Assembly: GCA_020638995.1 (NCBI GenBank)
Contig: JACKHM010000003.1
Coordinates: forward strand, 1,116,001-1,180,000
Origin: Planctomycetaceae bacterium
GTDB taxonomy: Bacteria > Planctomycetota > Planctomycetia > Pirellulales > Pirellulaceae
Direction of reading: 5' to 3'
Length of the DNA stretch: 64,000 nt
Below, in pieces: positions 34,656 to 43,547 of the stretch. Within the stretch, counting starts at the first letter, position 1. The number at the start of each line of letters is the position of its first letter. Made by a program: the position numbers and the translations under genes. Below the pieces are notes generated by a model that ran no database searches, was not told the DNA's origin, and worked only from the letters and a program-made list of their open reading frames with translations.

Positions 34656-36776
34656 TTAACGTACGTGATAGTTATGGCATGTAAGGCACGTATCACGCCC
34701 GGAGTCGTGGCTATGGCACTTCGCACAATTAGCCTTTGAAATCGCTTCAAAGTCGCTGGTAAAGCGGTGTGCATCCATCGCGGGTTGCCACTCACTCGAA
34801 ATGAACTCGGGGCGGAATACCGAATTGGCATCACGTTGTTGCTCACTGAAAGGATGGCATTTCGAGCATGCTTCTTCTCGCAGCAGTGTAACATGCGGGG
34901 TGTGGCTGAATCCGGTGAAGCGGTGCTCGCTTAAAGGCCGACGGTAGGGACGCCAGTTCACATGAGTTCCTGTAATCGGATTACTTTCAACACTGTGGCA
35001 CTTGGTACAGCGTCCGGCCGAAAAAGGACTGGCGACCTGCTTAAATAGATCACGCAGCGTTGCGTGCGTGGGGGACGTATCGCGGCGCGATACAACTCCA
35101 CTCGCACCGATATCCAACAATACTTTAAGGAACGGATCTTCGTGTCCGATCGCTCGATAGCGAAGCGAAAGACTTGAACCATGCAAATACCAACCGCTGG
35201 CAAGCAGCTTGTCCGCCAGGCGTTCCTGCTGGATCGCGATAACAGGATCTGTCACTGCGATCTCTTCAGGAACGGGCAATGACGTTCCCGATCTTCTCGC
35301 CTGCACTTCTGCTCGCAAATTCGGAAGCCACCGTTCTTGCATCGTAATCGTCATGTGCAACGGATAGGAATTGGCGAGCATCGCTATCTGTTCCTCGTTC
35401 ACCTCCGGTCCGAGAACCGCGTTCAGACGCCGGAACAACTCAGGGTGCCCCATTTCGATGATGTCATACAGCGACTCCTTTAATAGCCATACCAGCGATT
35501 CGGCAGCCTGAAGCTGCGCGGAGTCGACTTCCCGCAAGTCACGTAGATCAACTTCGGACAATGCTTGTTCAATCTCGCCGTATTCGTCATACGATCGCAG
35601 TAAAAGACGTTGGAGCGGCGAGACAGTACCTGCCGCTTCGACATGCAAGGGGTAATCGCTTGGCCATTGTCCAACCGTGCGACCGTTTTTCACCAAAGCG
35701 TCGACGTCGAGTCCGGGGATCGAGATCGCCGGGAGGCCCAGCGTTGTGTCGTCTTGGATCTGCTGTGAGTGACACTCCGCACACGTCGTCTCAAATTCGT
35801 TGACCAACATATATCTGCCCGCCGAGTCGGGTTGATGACAGTCGCTGCATTTACGATCGCCGCTTGCGCTGGTCGTCGCAAAGTGCTCGCCGAAATGAGA
35901 TAGATGGTCAAAGTACAACCGCGTTCGCCGTTCATACGGATATTCCGCGAACTCAGGGTGCCCGCTGCTGAAGCTGCGGAATGCGTCGACATGACATACT
36001 TGACATTGTTGATTCGTTAATTCCGCCAAGTGGGCTTGTTTGCCGCGATGTTCACGATGGCATGTTGCACAAGCCAAGCCCGCGTGATCGCTGCCCGGGG
36101 GGCGCCAAATCGATTTGGCGACAACGAGCTCACTGTTCGCGAGATTCAAGGGCGACCGCGGATCGTCGAGCCGTTGCCGCGTTAACTCCGCAAGCAGTTC
36201 CGGCGTCTGCCCGTGCGGATGTTTCGCCTGGGCTCCTAGCTCGACGTGACACCGAAGACAGAGATCGCTCTGTTGTTGGGCCGCCTGAGTGCTGACTGCG
36301 TTGTGGATCCACTTCTCAGCCCCGCCCGCGACAGCTGCGTGACAATCCTCACAGCGATCAACGACTTGGCTGTGTTGAGAAGTCAACTCGCCTGGGGAAA
36401 CTAGGAGCTGTCGATTGGGCACGCCAAGAATGATCATCGCCAGCGCAATCGCCGCCGTGAAAACCGTCAGCGAGCAGACGCCGCGTTTTGATAGTACGCT
36501 ACGTGTTGGCTGGCATTTCTGAATTTGCTTGCAGCATGTGCCGTCGGGCAGCGGTCCTTCGTCACATGTTCCGCCGCGAGCCTTCGTTCGGGCACAAAGC
36601 CAGGTGTCGGCCTTTTTGTAAGGCGAACATTCGTAAGCCGAACGGCAAAGCCCCCATTTTGTCGGCCCTAGCGGGCAGGCGTGCCCGGCCGCGGCCCAGC
36701 CGCACTGCCACGGTTGATTCGGTCGGGCGTAGTCATTCTCGTCAAAGCTTGATGCATGGGAAGGACCGTCGCTCAT
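34656..36776 (-). CDS. membrane-anchored decaheme cytochrome c with Cys-rich N-terminal domain
   Basis: This 706-residue protein carries ten CxxCH heme c sites: CEDCH, CLRCH, CATCH, CQVCH, CSDCH and CAECH in the first half, then CTKCH, CSKCH, CAKCH and CLTCH near the C terminus. Before one transmembrane helix (about 98-118, SLTVFTAAIALAMIILGV) lies a domain with nine cysteines (25, 34, 44, 50, 61, 71, 81, 82, 88). That domain is probably cytoplasmic and possibly binds metal or Fe-S. A 250-residue heme-free helical middle separates the two heme groups. The ATG overlaps the stop of the diheme-b gene as ATGA. It is probably the terminal periplasmic electron carrier of this operon. Confidence 0.85.
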   Translation of the reverse strand: MSDGPSHASSFDENDYARPNQPWQCGWAAAGHACPLGPTKWGLCRSAYECSPYKKADTWLCARTKARGGTCDEGPLPDGTCCKQIQKCQPTRSVLSKRGVCSLTVFTAAIALAMIILGVPNRQLLVSPGELTSQHSQVVDRCEDCHAAVAGGAEKWIHNAVSTQAAQQQSDLCLRCHVELGAQAKHPHGQTPELLAELTRQRLDDPRSPLNLANSELVVAKSIWRPPGSDHAGLACATCHREHRGKQAHLAELTNQQCQVCHVDAFRSFSSGHPEFAEYPYERRTRLYFDHLSHFGEHFATTSASGDRKCSDCHQPDSAGRYMLVNEFETTCAECHSQQIQDDTTLGLPAISIPGLDVDALVKNGRTVGQWPSDYPLHVEAAGTVSPLQRLLLRSYDEYGEIEQALSEVDLRDLREVDSAQLQAAESLVWLLKESLYDIIEMGHPELFRRLNAVLGPEVNEEQIAMLANSYPLHMTITMQERWLPNLRAEVQARRSGTSLPVPEEIAVTDPVIAIQQERLADKLLASGWYLHGSSLSLRYRAIGHEDPFLKVLLDIGASGVVSRRDTSPTHATLRDLFKQVASPFSAGRCTKCHSVESNPITGTHVNWRPYRRPLSEHRFTGFSHTPHVTLLREEACSKCHPFSEQQRDANSVFRPEFISSEWQPAMDAHRFTSDFEAISKANCAKCHSHDSGRDTCLTCHNYHVR

Positions 36777-37597
36777 GAGGCACCTCCCGAAAATGCTGAG
36801 ACAAGTAGTAGATGGACCACCGCGAAGACCAACAATCCATACGACAGCGGCACATGCACAAACAGCCAATACTTAAGCGTTGCCTGCAACGAGAACTGAT
36901 AATCCAGATCGTCCTTTCTTTCGACACAAGTCGCAATCCGTGACATCATCTCTCGCTCGGAGTTATCCAAGTACCGCCCATAGGCTCGCATTTCGTTCAG
37001 CAAACCGAAACGAGCACGATTCGATTGCACGAGATGTTGCCACAAATTGCGAGGTTGTGTGAAAAACGGACGAAGTCGGTCCGCGTAAAACTGTGCAATC
37101 GCAGTTGACTCCGAGTCGTCGAGTCCCGAGAACACGATCGCTTCGACTTCCGCCTGAATGCGTTTTCGATATACGGGAATTCGCTCGAACAGAATTTCAT
37201 CGCCGCGCGTCGTTAAACGCTTGGGAAGTGACCGCGTCAGGAACAAACCGACCAGGCCGCTGGCGAAAACATACAAATAGAGTGCAGCCAGAATCATTTC
37301 GACCAGGCCGCTGGGCATCTTCCAGCTGATGTGAATCCCGAACACAACCGCCGTCAGCAAACCCACATAGACATGTAGCTGTAGCCAGCTCGAAGAACTG
37401 CCGAGTGGCAAGAAGGCCAACTTCTTGCGTACGTTGTACGCGGCAAGAAACGCGACCATCGCCAACAACCCCCAACCGCTGAGCCGAGAAACATCTCGCA
37501 GTGCGGTCGTCATGACATCGCTCAGCCAGAGGATAAGTAGCGCAGCAACGATGGTGATTCCCAAGTTGCGAGTTCGGCGGGCGGCGAGCGTATTCAT
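36773..37597 (-). CDS. diheme cytochrome b-like integral membrane protein
   Basis: This 274-residue protein has about five membrane segments. Two segments each carry a His-x13-His pair, HVYVGLLTAVVFGIH near residues 75-89 and HVPLSYGLLVFAVVH near the C terminus, the spacing for two stacked b hemes across a four-helix bundle. Between them is a soluble loop of about 100 residues (about 125-235). Such proteins move electrons between a quinone or cytoplasmic donor and periplasmic cytochromes. It is translationally coupled to the decaheme gene by an ATGA overlap, which strongly suggests one complex. Confidence 0.8.
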   Translation of the reverse strand: MNTLAARRTRNLGITIVAALLILWLSDVMTTALRDVSRLSGWGLLAMVAFLAAYNVRKKLAFLPLGSSSSWLQLHVYVGLLTAVVFGIHISWKMPSGLVEMILAALYLYVFASGLVGLFLTRSLPKRLTTRGDEILFERIPVYRKRIQAEVEAIVFSGLDDSESTAIAQFYADRLRPFFTQPRNLWQHLVQSNRARFGLLNEMRAYGRYLDNSEREMMSRIATCVERKDDLDYQFSLQATLKYWLFVHVPLSYGLLVFAVVHLLLVSAFSGGAS

Positions 37598-37623
37598 TCC
37601 GGCTGGTTGGTTGTGTGTTTGAG

Positions 37624-39345
37624 CTATCGAGTGTACCAGTCGGTTAGTTGCTGTATGTCACGCATATCCATTCGTACTAGAGCATCATGCGGACACGCGC
37701 GTTGGCAGGCCGGTCCCCCGAGTTGATCGGAACAGAGATCGCATTTAGTGGCCTTTACGATGGGAGCATGCTTTTGATCGTCACGAATGAAGTCGCCATC
37801 ATGATGACGTACTTCGACCATGCGAATCGCGTCATAAAGGCAATTGTTTGCGCAGGCGCTGCAACCAATGCAAGTCTGGTCGTTGATCACCACTTGGCCG
37901 CCCTCCATCTCTCGATGAATAGCACCGGTCGGGCATTCGATCATGCATACCGGGTCTTCGCAGTGCATGCACGCGTGTGCGACCATGATGTTGTTCTGAA
38001 TCGGACCACGGCGCAAAAATCGGGGATTGTTGTCGTGAGTCGAGGCACAGGCGCGGACACAATCGTCACAACGCGTACACCGATCCATGTCGATCAACAT
38101 CGTTGCTGTACCATTGACATACCGGCTTTCCACCAGGAACTCAACAAAATCCGAATTGATTCGCGTTGTATCGATCTTTGGACGATTTGCAAGCGCGTCG
38201 GTGGTCGAAGACGTTTGGCGAGTCAACCTGCGGCGGTCTGCCCGTTCTAGCAGCAAGCTTTCGATCAATCGCGTGGGGATCGTCACGACGTTGGCGATGC
38301 CGATTGCGCGCAGCGAACTCTTCAAAGGTTTTGGAGACTTGCCAAGCCAACCATCAATAATCTCATCCAGCCCGTAGATCTGCCCCGGCGTAAGATAGCC
38401 GATCGTGCGGTGCCCGTGTTCGTGCCGACGACTGAGACGGGCCAAGCCACTCCTTACAATTACGACGCCGTTAGGATGGTTGCCTTCTTCAGCAATCAGC
38501 GGCTCGTGTCGCAGCTCGGTATCGATGCCCTCACGGGCCAGTCGTTTGAAACTACCCGCCCAATCGTACTGACCATAGGTCTCGAAACTAGCTTCGGCAA
38601 CCAGTTGATTAATGTCGTCAGAGCCAAGATGGGAGAAGATCGGCGTATTAAGCAAAAACCATTTGAGCGCTCGCTCGCGGAACACCATGTCGATATGCTT
38701 TTGAAGGCCATCATCGCGGCGCATTAAATCCCGCAGCCCTTGCCAACGGATTTCAAGCAATTGGGTGGACCGTTCGGCAAACACGGTCGCTTGTCGCGGC
38801 GTGCGTCCTAGAGCGGCGCTCTCGCCGAAAAATTGGCCAGCTTCAATGTTGGCGGTGTTGTACTTGTTGAGGACGGACGAGACATCTTGCAAGTAAATTC
38901 GCGTTTGTTCACCGGTACCGCGAGTTCCAATCCGTGGATCGTGTCGATAGGAAGCGACATCGCGCACCTCCGGCTCGGTAGGGTTGTTCCAAAGCTGGGC
39001 GATGATTTCAAATAGCCCCTTGCGTCGAATCCGCTGTCGCCCAAGGATCTCGCTCGGCAAGCTGGCTGCCGACCCGAGCTCGACGCGCACATTCCCGCTA
39101 ATGACCAGAAATGCTGAATTCCCCCAGTCACCTTGCCGCACGACGATATCCCCTGGCTGACATCGCACAAGTCGTGTGTCGTTCTTCAAAATGCCTCGCA
39201 GGGTCACCTTTCCACGAAATCGCGTGGGATCGAGCGAGGAAAAAGGCTCGATGGACAGTAAACGATCGACGTCCGCATCCGTCATCTCGGGGGAGAAGGG
39301 AACTGCCCATCGTTCGGGTCGCTGGATCGATTCAAAGGTTGGCAT
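37624..39345 (-). CDS. double cyclic-nucleotide-binding domain protein fused to a 4x[4Fe-4S] ferredoxin
   Basis: This 573-residue fusion has two CRP-like beta-barrel domains: the first around 60-190 (CQPGDIVVRQGDWGNSAFLV, then FFGESAALG) and a second about 245-365 (IAEEGNHPNGVVIVRSGLAR). From residue 423 a polyferredoxin begins: CTRCDDCVRAC, CMHCEDPVCMIEC, CIGCSACANNC and CDLC-8-CQRAC, 16 cysteines for four [4Fe-4S] clusters as in DmsB/NrfC-type subunits. No helix-turn-helix is present, so it is not a CRP regulator. The CNB part may gate electron flow through the ferredoxin. The ATG at 39345 is chosen because the upstream 26 residues look non-coding. Confidence 0.87.
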   Translation of the reverse strand: MPTFESIQRPERWAVPFSPEMTDADVDRLLSIEPFSSLDPTRFRGKVTLRGILKNDTRLVRCQPGDIVVRQGDWGNSAFLVISGNVRVELGSAASLPSEILGRQRIRRKGLFEIIAQLWNNPTEPEVRDVASYRHDPRIGTRGTGEQTRIYLQDVSSVLNKYNTANIEAGQFFGESAALGRTPRQATVFAERSTQLLEIRWQGLRDLMRRDDGLQKHIDMVFRERALKWFLLNTPIFSHLGSDDINQLVAEASFETYGQYDWAGSFKRLAREGIDTELRHEPLIAEEGNHPNGVVIVRSGLARLSRRHEHGHRTIGYLTPGQIYGLDEIIDGWLGKSPKPLKSSLRAIGIANVVTIPTRLIESLLLERADRRRLTRQTSSTTDALANRPKIDTTRINSDFVEFLVESRYVNGTATMLIDMDRCTRCDDCVRACASTHDNNPRFLRRGPIQNNIMVAHACMHCEDPVCMIECPTGAIHREMEGGQVVINDQTCIGCSACANNCLYDAIRMVEVRHHDGDFIRDDQKHAPIVKATKCDLCSDQLGGPACQRACPHDALVRMDMRDIQQLTDWYTR

Positions 39346-39479
39346 TTTGTTCGATTGACGAGGAAAAAACGGATGGACGAGCGTTCTTCGATCGTAGCCG
39401 GAAGTCGCCTGTGGCACGAGCAAAAGAGCAGAGCTGCTGCGACGACTGAATCATCCTACACATCCATCGTAATTCGATT

Positions 39480-40640
39480 CTAAGGCTGAACAACGCCATC
39501 GAAGGGGCCTTCCGGAACAAGATCCAAGTCGTCTAGCTCCTGGAGCTCGTTGCCGTTTCTACCGGAAAACTTGCGCGCGGCCTTACTGACGATAGCCGCA
39601 GCGTCCAAATAGAGCCGCTTGTCGCCGACATCAAAACCGTCGTCGTCGAGCTTCTCGAGGACTGGTTCAACCGCCTTCGTCGCTTGTTCGACTTCGGGAA
39701 TCTCTAGTTCATCGAGTTCTTCAAGCAAATCTTCGGCTAACAGTCCCCAGGCGTCCTCGATTCGTTCAATCATCAGGTCTGAAAAATCGTTCTCGTCCGT
39801 TGCAGTGGCCAAATTCCTCAAACTGACCTCCAGATCGACCAACTGGCCCAGCACGAACAGCACCCGCTTTCGCCCCGCCACATTCCGCCCTGTGCCGTGA
39901 TGTAATGAGTCGGTCCAAAGAGTTGAGACTTCGGCGTTTACATGTCGGTCGAGGAAAAAGTTATGGCGGACTTCACCAAGCGATTTCGTGAGGAACTCAA
40001 ATCCATCACCGTGATCATGACCGGCTTCCGCCAGCGACTCGTTCCCCACCACGTGGCATTCGAAGCAGCGTTTTACCAACTCGTAGGCATTTGCCGAACG
40101 AATCTGCCCAGCCTGTTCACAACTATTATTGCGGCGTGCGTAATGTTCCGGCGACTCGGACTCCCGGCTCGTGCCTCTCGGTCCGTAAACTGCGTGTGGG
40201 TTGAGCCATCCATCTTCACCCCCGGCAGCGTTATGGCATGATTCACATGAAACGCTGCTAATGATGTTAAAACGTCCGTATTCATCGCGTTGCTGTGTTG
40301 CATGGCAGGTTGTGCAGAGTGAGTTGCGCGCGATGTCGGTTCTTCGGATACCGAGCTTTTCGGCGTATTCGATCGAAGTCGGAGCGGTGCGTAACAGGTC
40401 GAAGGCCCGCGTCGCATGTTTCGAAACCTGCCAAGCCTTTATCTCTTGAACATGGCAATCGACACATTTCAGATGTCCTTCGACGCGCGATGGGTCGAAG
40501 GTCGATGCGGTGACGTCTTCGGCGGGCACGACGAGTTCCTGAGCCACAGCGACCGCTTGCCATGCCGTGAGGGCGGGCATTATCAGGCCAATGGAGGCGA
40601 ACAATCCAAAGAAGGCCAGACGTCGAAATCCTGGTCGCAA
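39480..40640 (-). CDS. periplasmic tetraheme cytochrome c (c554-like), paralogue B
   Basis: This exported cytochrome has four CxxCH motifs (CVDCH, CTTCH, CESCH, CFECH), arranged as in the neighbouring tetraheme protein, with a C-terminal four-helix region after GEVRHNFFLDRHVNAEVS. A TTG at 40640 eight bases after AAAGGA is the likeliest start and yields a signal peptide (FRRLAFFGLFASIGLIMPAL). A TTG at 40664 is the alternative. The C terminus is more acidic than in its paralogue. The order CxxCH plus EVRHNF and the shared helical tail suggest tandem duplication. Periplasmic electron transfer is inferred. Confidence 0.82.
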   Translation of the reverse strand: MRPGFRRLAFFGLFASIGLIMPALTAWQAVAVAQELVVPAEDVTASTFDPSRVEGHLKCVDCHVQEIKAWQVSKHATRAFDLLRTAPTSIEYAEKLGIRRTDIARNSLCTTCHATQQRDEYGRFNIISSVSCESCHNAAGGEDGWLNPHAVYGPRGTSRESESPEHYARRNNSCEQAGQIRSANAYELVKRCFECHVVGNESLAEAGHDHGDGFEFLTKSLGEVRHNFFLDRHVNAEVSTLWTDSLHHGTGRNVAGRKRVLFVLGQLVDLEVSLRNLATATDENDFSDLMIERIEDAWGLLAEDLLEELDELEIPEVEQATKAVEPVLEKLDDDGFDVGDKRLYLDAAAIVSKAARKFSGRNGNELQELDDLDLVPEGPFDGVVQP

Positions 40641-40724
40641 GTGAGAAATCCTTTCTGATGACAATCTGAGGCTGTCTGCGGCTCCGAATACTTCGGAGCC
40701 TTACCTATGTATGACTCAATTGAA

Positions 40725-41849
40725 CTAAGGTTTAAACACATTTCCCTTTGCTTTGCCAGGAATGTCGATCGAATCCGGCAATCCACCGCCATCGAGATGC
40801 GCTGCAACGAAACGCTTTGCTGCTGCGGCGACTGCGTCGGCGGCTTTTGTATACGTCGACATGTCTCCTGCCGTTACTTCCTTTAATGAATTCTTGTCGA
40901 CTGCTTCGACCGCAGCCAACACTGGTTTTAAGGCATCGAGATTGTGATCAGCCAGCTCCTCTTTCAGATCAAGAATTCGATCGTTCGCTTCGTCGCCTAA
41001 AGAACCGCGTTTTGTCTCCGTTGCTTTCGCCCGGCTTCGAAGGCTGACTTCAAGGTCGGCCAATTGCCCAGCCACGAACATCAACCGTTTGCGGCCTTCG
41101 ACCGTGCCGCCAGGGTTTCGATCGGACCAATTCGTTGGGACCTCGGCGTTTACCTTGGCGTTGAGCAGAAAGTTGTGACGCACCTCTCCCTGGGCCCATT
41201 CCACAAACTCAAACCGAGTACTCATCGGATGCCCGGCTTCGACTAACTTTTCGTTCGGCACGAGGTGACATTGAAGGCAGTTACTTGCCAGTTCGAATGC
41301 GTCCGCGGAGCGATTCATGCCTGTGGCTTTGACAGACGCGTCGCGAGCGGCGCGATGTTCTGGTGTCTCCTTGGCCCGATCGGCCAAGAACTCGTCGATC
41401 TTGCTGCTATTGGTCGGTCGCCGCCCCGTTCCGAAATCAAAGTGCTTGAACAACCACCCACCAGCTCCGCCCGCTCCACCGTGACAGGACTCGCACGAAT
41501 TCCCCTCGAACACGACCAGCTTACCGGCTTTCTTTTGTTGTGTTCCGTGACACTGTGTGCACAGTGAGTCACCTTTTATATCCGTCACCCCCATCGCTTT
41601 AGCAAAACCTGCCGCCTTCGGATGATCAAGTAAACTCCAAGCCTTCTTGTTATGCGAAGACTGCTCCCAAGCAGCTGCTTCCGAGGCGTGGCACACCTGA
41701 CAGGCTTGGCGACCGAATACTTTTTCAGGTGCAACTGCCTGCTGTGCCGCAGCCTCACTTTGAAATGCGAGCCCCACGAGTGCGACCGCAAGCATAACGT
41801 GCGGCTTGGATTGTGAGCGTGAAACCCAGTGGGGAAATTTCGGAATCAT
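40725..41849 (-). CDS. periplasmic tetraheme cytochrome c (c554-like), paralogue A
   Basis: This 374-residue exported protein has four heme sites (CQVCH, CTQCH, CESCH, CLQCH). The ATG at 41849 is supported by GGAGTT upstream and leads into a signal peptide (about residues 15-36, HVMLAVALVGLAFQSEAAAQ). The blocks GNSCESCHGGAGGAGGWLF and GEVRHNFLLNAKVNAEVPTNW mirror paralogue B, and the C-terminal helical half (VAGQLADLEVSLRSRAKATE) matches as well. It may accept electrons at low potential and pass them to its neighbour. The partner enzyme is unknown. Confidence 0.85.
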   Translation of the reverse strand: MIPKFPHWVSRSQSKPHVMLAVALVGLAFQSEAAAQQAVAPEKVFGRQACQVCHASEAAAWEQSSHNKKAWSLLDHPKAAGFAKAMGVTDIKGDSLCTQCHGTQQKKAGKLVVFEGNSCESCHGGAGGAGGWLFKHFDFGTGRRPTNSSKIDEFLADRAKETPEHRAARDASVKATGMNRSADAFELASNCLQCHLVPNEKLVEAGHPMSTRFEFVEWAQGEVRHNFLLNAKVNAEVPTNWSDRNPGGTVEGRKRLMFVAGQLADLEVSLRSRAKATETKRGSLGDEANDRILDLKEELADHNLDALKPVLAAVEAVDKNSLKEVTAGDMSTYTKAADAVAAAAKRFVAAHLDGGGLPDSIDIPGKAKGNVFKP

Positions 41850-41936
41850 GGGACGAACTCCTCGGTGCAAAGTCGAAAGGGTAACCCCAAGCGAATTGAT
41901 GATTATGCGAACTGCGTCGATTCTAGTCGAGTGAGA

Positions 41937-43211
41937 TTAGGCATCAAGAACTACGTTGCCTTGCGGCGCGGCGATACACGTCAGGCATGTTCCCTCTTCT
42001 AACTCTGCGCCATGCTCGGTCACGTATTGAATTTGACCGGACTTTACCGCGACAACACAAGTGCCACAGTTTCCGGCACGGCAACCGGAGTCGATGCGCA
42101 CTCCGTTGGCTTCGGCGAGATCAAGTAGGTTTCCGGCAGCGTTTTTCCATACACAGGTCTTCCCAGACTTAGCAAACGTGATCGTCGTAGTCGAAGCCTG
42201 ATCCGAGACGCCGCCGGCAACCGCTTGCGGCGGCGTGAACGCCTTGCTGACCGTCGCCGGCCCAAACGCTTCAGAATGAATATCCTGCTCCGCGACGCCC
42301 CAACGTGTGAGCTGTTTATTCAAAGTTTCCATCATCGTTGGCGGCCCACAAAGGTAAAACTGATAGTTTGTCGCCTGCAAATAACTCTTTATCAGCTGCA
42401 CATCAACTCGCCCGACATGATGGTAGTCTCGGCCCTCTTGCTTTTCATCTTCTTGGTTCGGTCTGCTGTAAGCGACTACAAGCCGGATGTTGGGATGCTG
42501 TGCAACAACTCGGTTGAGTACTTCTCTAAAAGCATGTTCCCTGCCGTTCCTGACTCCGTAGAAGAAGAATACCTCGCGTTGCGATCGTGCCGCGACGATG
42601 CTGTTCACCATGCTCAACAGTGGTGTGACACCGACGCCGCCTGCGATCAACACAGCTGGCCGCTCGTGTTCGGTTTCAAGAAAGAAATGGCCTCGCGGCG
42701 CTTGAACATCAAGGATGTCCCCTTCCGTAACCTGTTCGTGAAAATAGTTCGAGACAAGTCCGGGCGGTGCGGAGGGAGCGTCGGGGGGCGAGCCGACTCG
42801 CTTGATCGAAACTCGATAGTGATCGGACCGTGGGCAGTCGGACAGCGAGTAGCAGCGGATGACCGGTTTATCACGGCCAGGGATACTAAGCCGAAATGTG
42901 AGATATTGCCCTGGTTTATATACGGGAAGCGACTTGTGATCGTGCGCGACTAAGTAGAATGAACAAACGCCTTCGGCCTCGACAACCTTGCGGTGGACAA
43001 CGAACTTTCGATAGCCGTTCCAAGCGAGCGAGTTTTCGTTGCGTCGCTTCTTCGCTTCCGCGATTCGCTCACGCATCACTTCGAGAGTCAACTGATCTTG
43101 CTCGCGACGGTAGGCGGCTTGCTGCCAAGCGGCGATTGTCAGAACGCCAAGTCGCGCAGCGACCAACCCGGCCGTGACGAGACCGATCGGCAGGATTAAC
43201 GCATCAGCCAC
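41937..43211 (-). CDS. NAD(P)H-FAD reductase with C-terminal [2Fe-2S] ferredoxin
   Basis: This 424-residue membrane-anchored flavoprotein reductase begins at a GTG at 43211 with AGGAG seven bases upstream. An N-terminal hydrophobic segment (ALILPIGLVTAGLVAARLGV) anchors it. The FAD domain shows RCYSLSDCP, the NAD domain AGGVGVTPLLSMVNS and the C-terminal CGPPTMME. A plant-type ferredoxin follows with CRAGNCGTCVV and a later CLTC. This resembles Hcr and phenol-hydroxylase-type reductases. Being first in the operon, it could feed electrons from NAD(P)H into the cytochromes downstream. An ATG at 43244 is less well supported. Confidence 0.88.
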   Translation of the reverse strand: MADALILPIGLVTAGLVAARLGVLTIAAWQQAAYRREQDQLTLEVMRERIAEAKKRRNENSLAWNGYRKFVVHRKVVEAEGVCSFYLVAHDHKSLPVYKPGQYLTFRLSIPGRDKPVIRCYSLSDCPRSDHYRVSIKRVGSPPDAPSAPPGLVSNYFHEQVTEGDILDVQAPRGHFFLETEHERPAVLIAGGVGVTPLLSMVNSIVAARSQREVFFFYGVRNGREHAFREVLNRVVAQHPNIRLVVAYSRPNQEDEKQEGRDYHHVGRVDVQLIKSYLQATNYQFYLCGPPTMMETLNKQLTRWGVAEQDIHSEAFGPATVSKAFTPPQAVAGGVSDQASTTTITFAKSGKTCVWKNAAGNLLDLAEANGVRIDSGCRAGNCGTCVVAVKSGQIQYVTEHGAELEEGTCLTCIAAPQGNVVLDA

Positions 43212-43547
43212 GAAACAACTCCTGTTGGGTAACCGACAATGCATCGCTCACTTTTGGTCCGCGATTCTACCGGAAATCGTTGTATTTGGACATTCGAGGC
43301 GATGTGTACTTGTCGCAGTTAAGTTGTTGGAGTGTATACGACCACTATGGACGGCGTCAGGCGGACAATCTCATCACATCGCAAGCAGGACGCGGCAGTC
43401 GTGATATCGAGGCGGATGGCGTCCTCGCACGGTGTTCACCGAGAAAAACTCTAACATTGACCCATCTCCAGGTTTAACTAAAATGCTGCGTCTCTGTAAC
43501 TTTCCATAATTCCTGTGCATAGCCTGCAACTTATCTTGGCTTTCTGA
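43212..43547. other. intergenic region, divergent promoters
   Basis: These 336 bases separate the reductase operon from lysS. Apart from the candidate promoter for lysS at 43457-43484 I see no repeat, hairpin or T-box-like structure. The reductase start was moved to 43211, so its promoter also lies here. Confidence 0.45.
43457..43484 (+). promoter_or_regulatory. candidate sigma-70 promoter for lysS
   Basis: TTGACC and TAAAAT are separated by 16 bases and lie about 65 bases upstream of the lysS ATG. The hexamers are close to consensus, but one site picked by eye in a 336-base gap is weak evidence. Confidence 0.35.
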
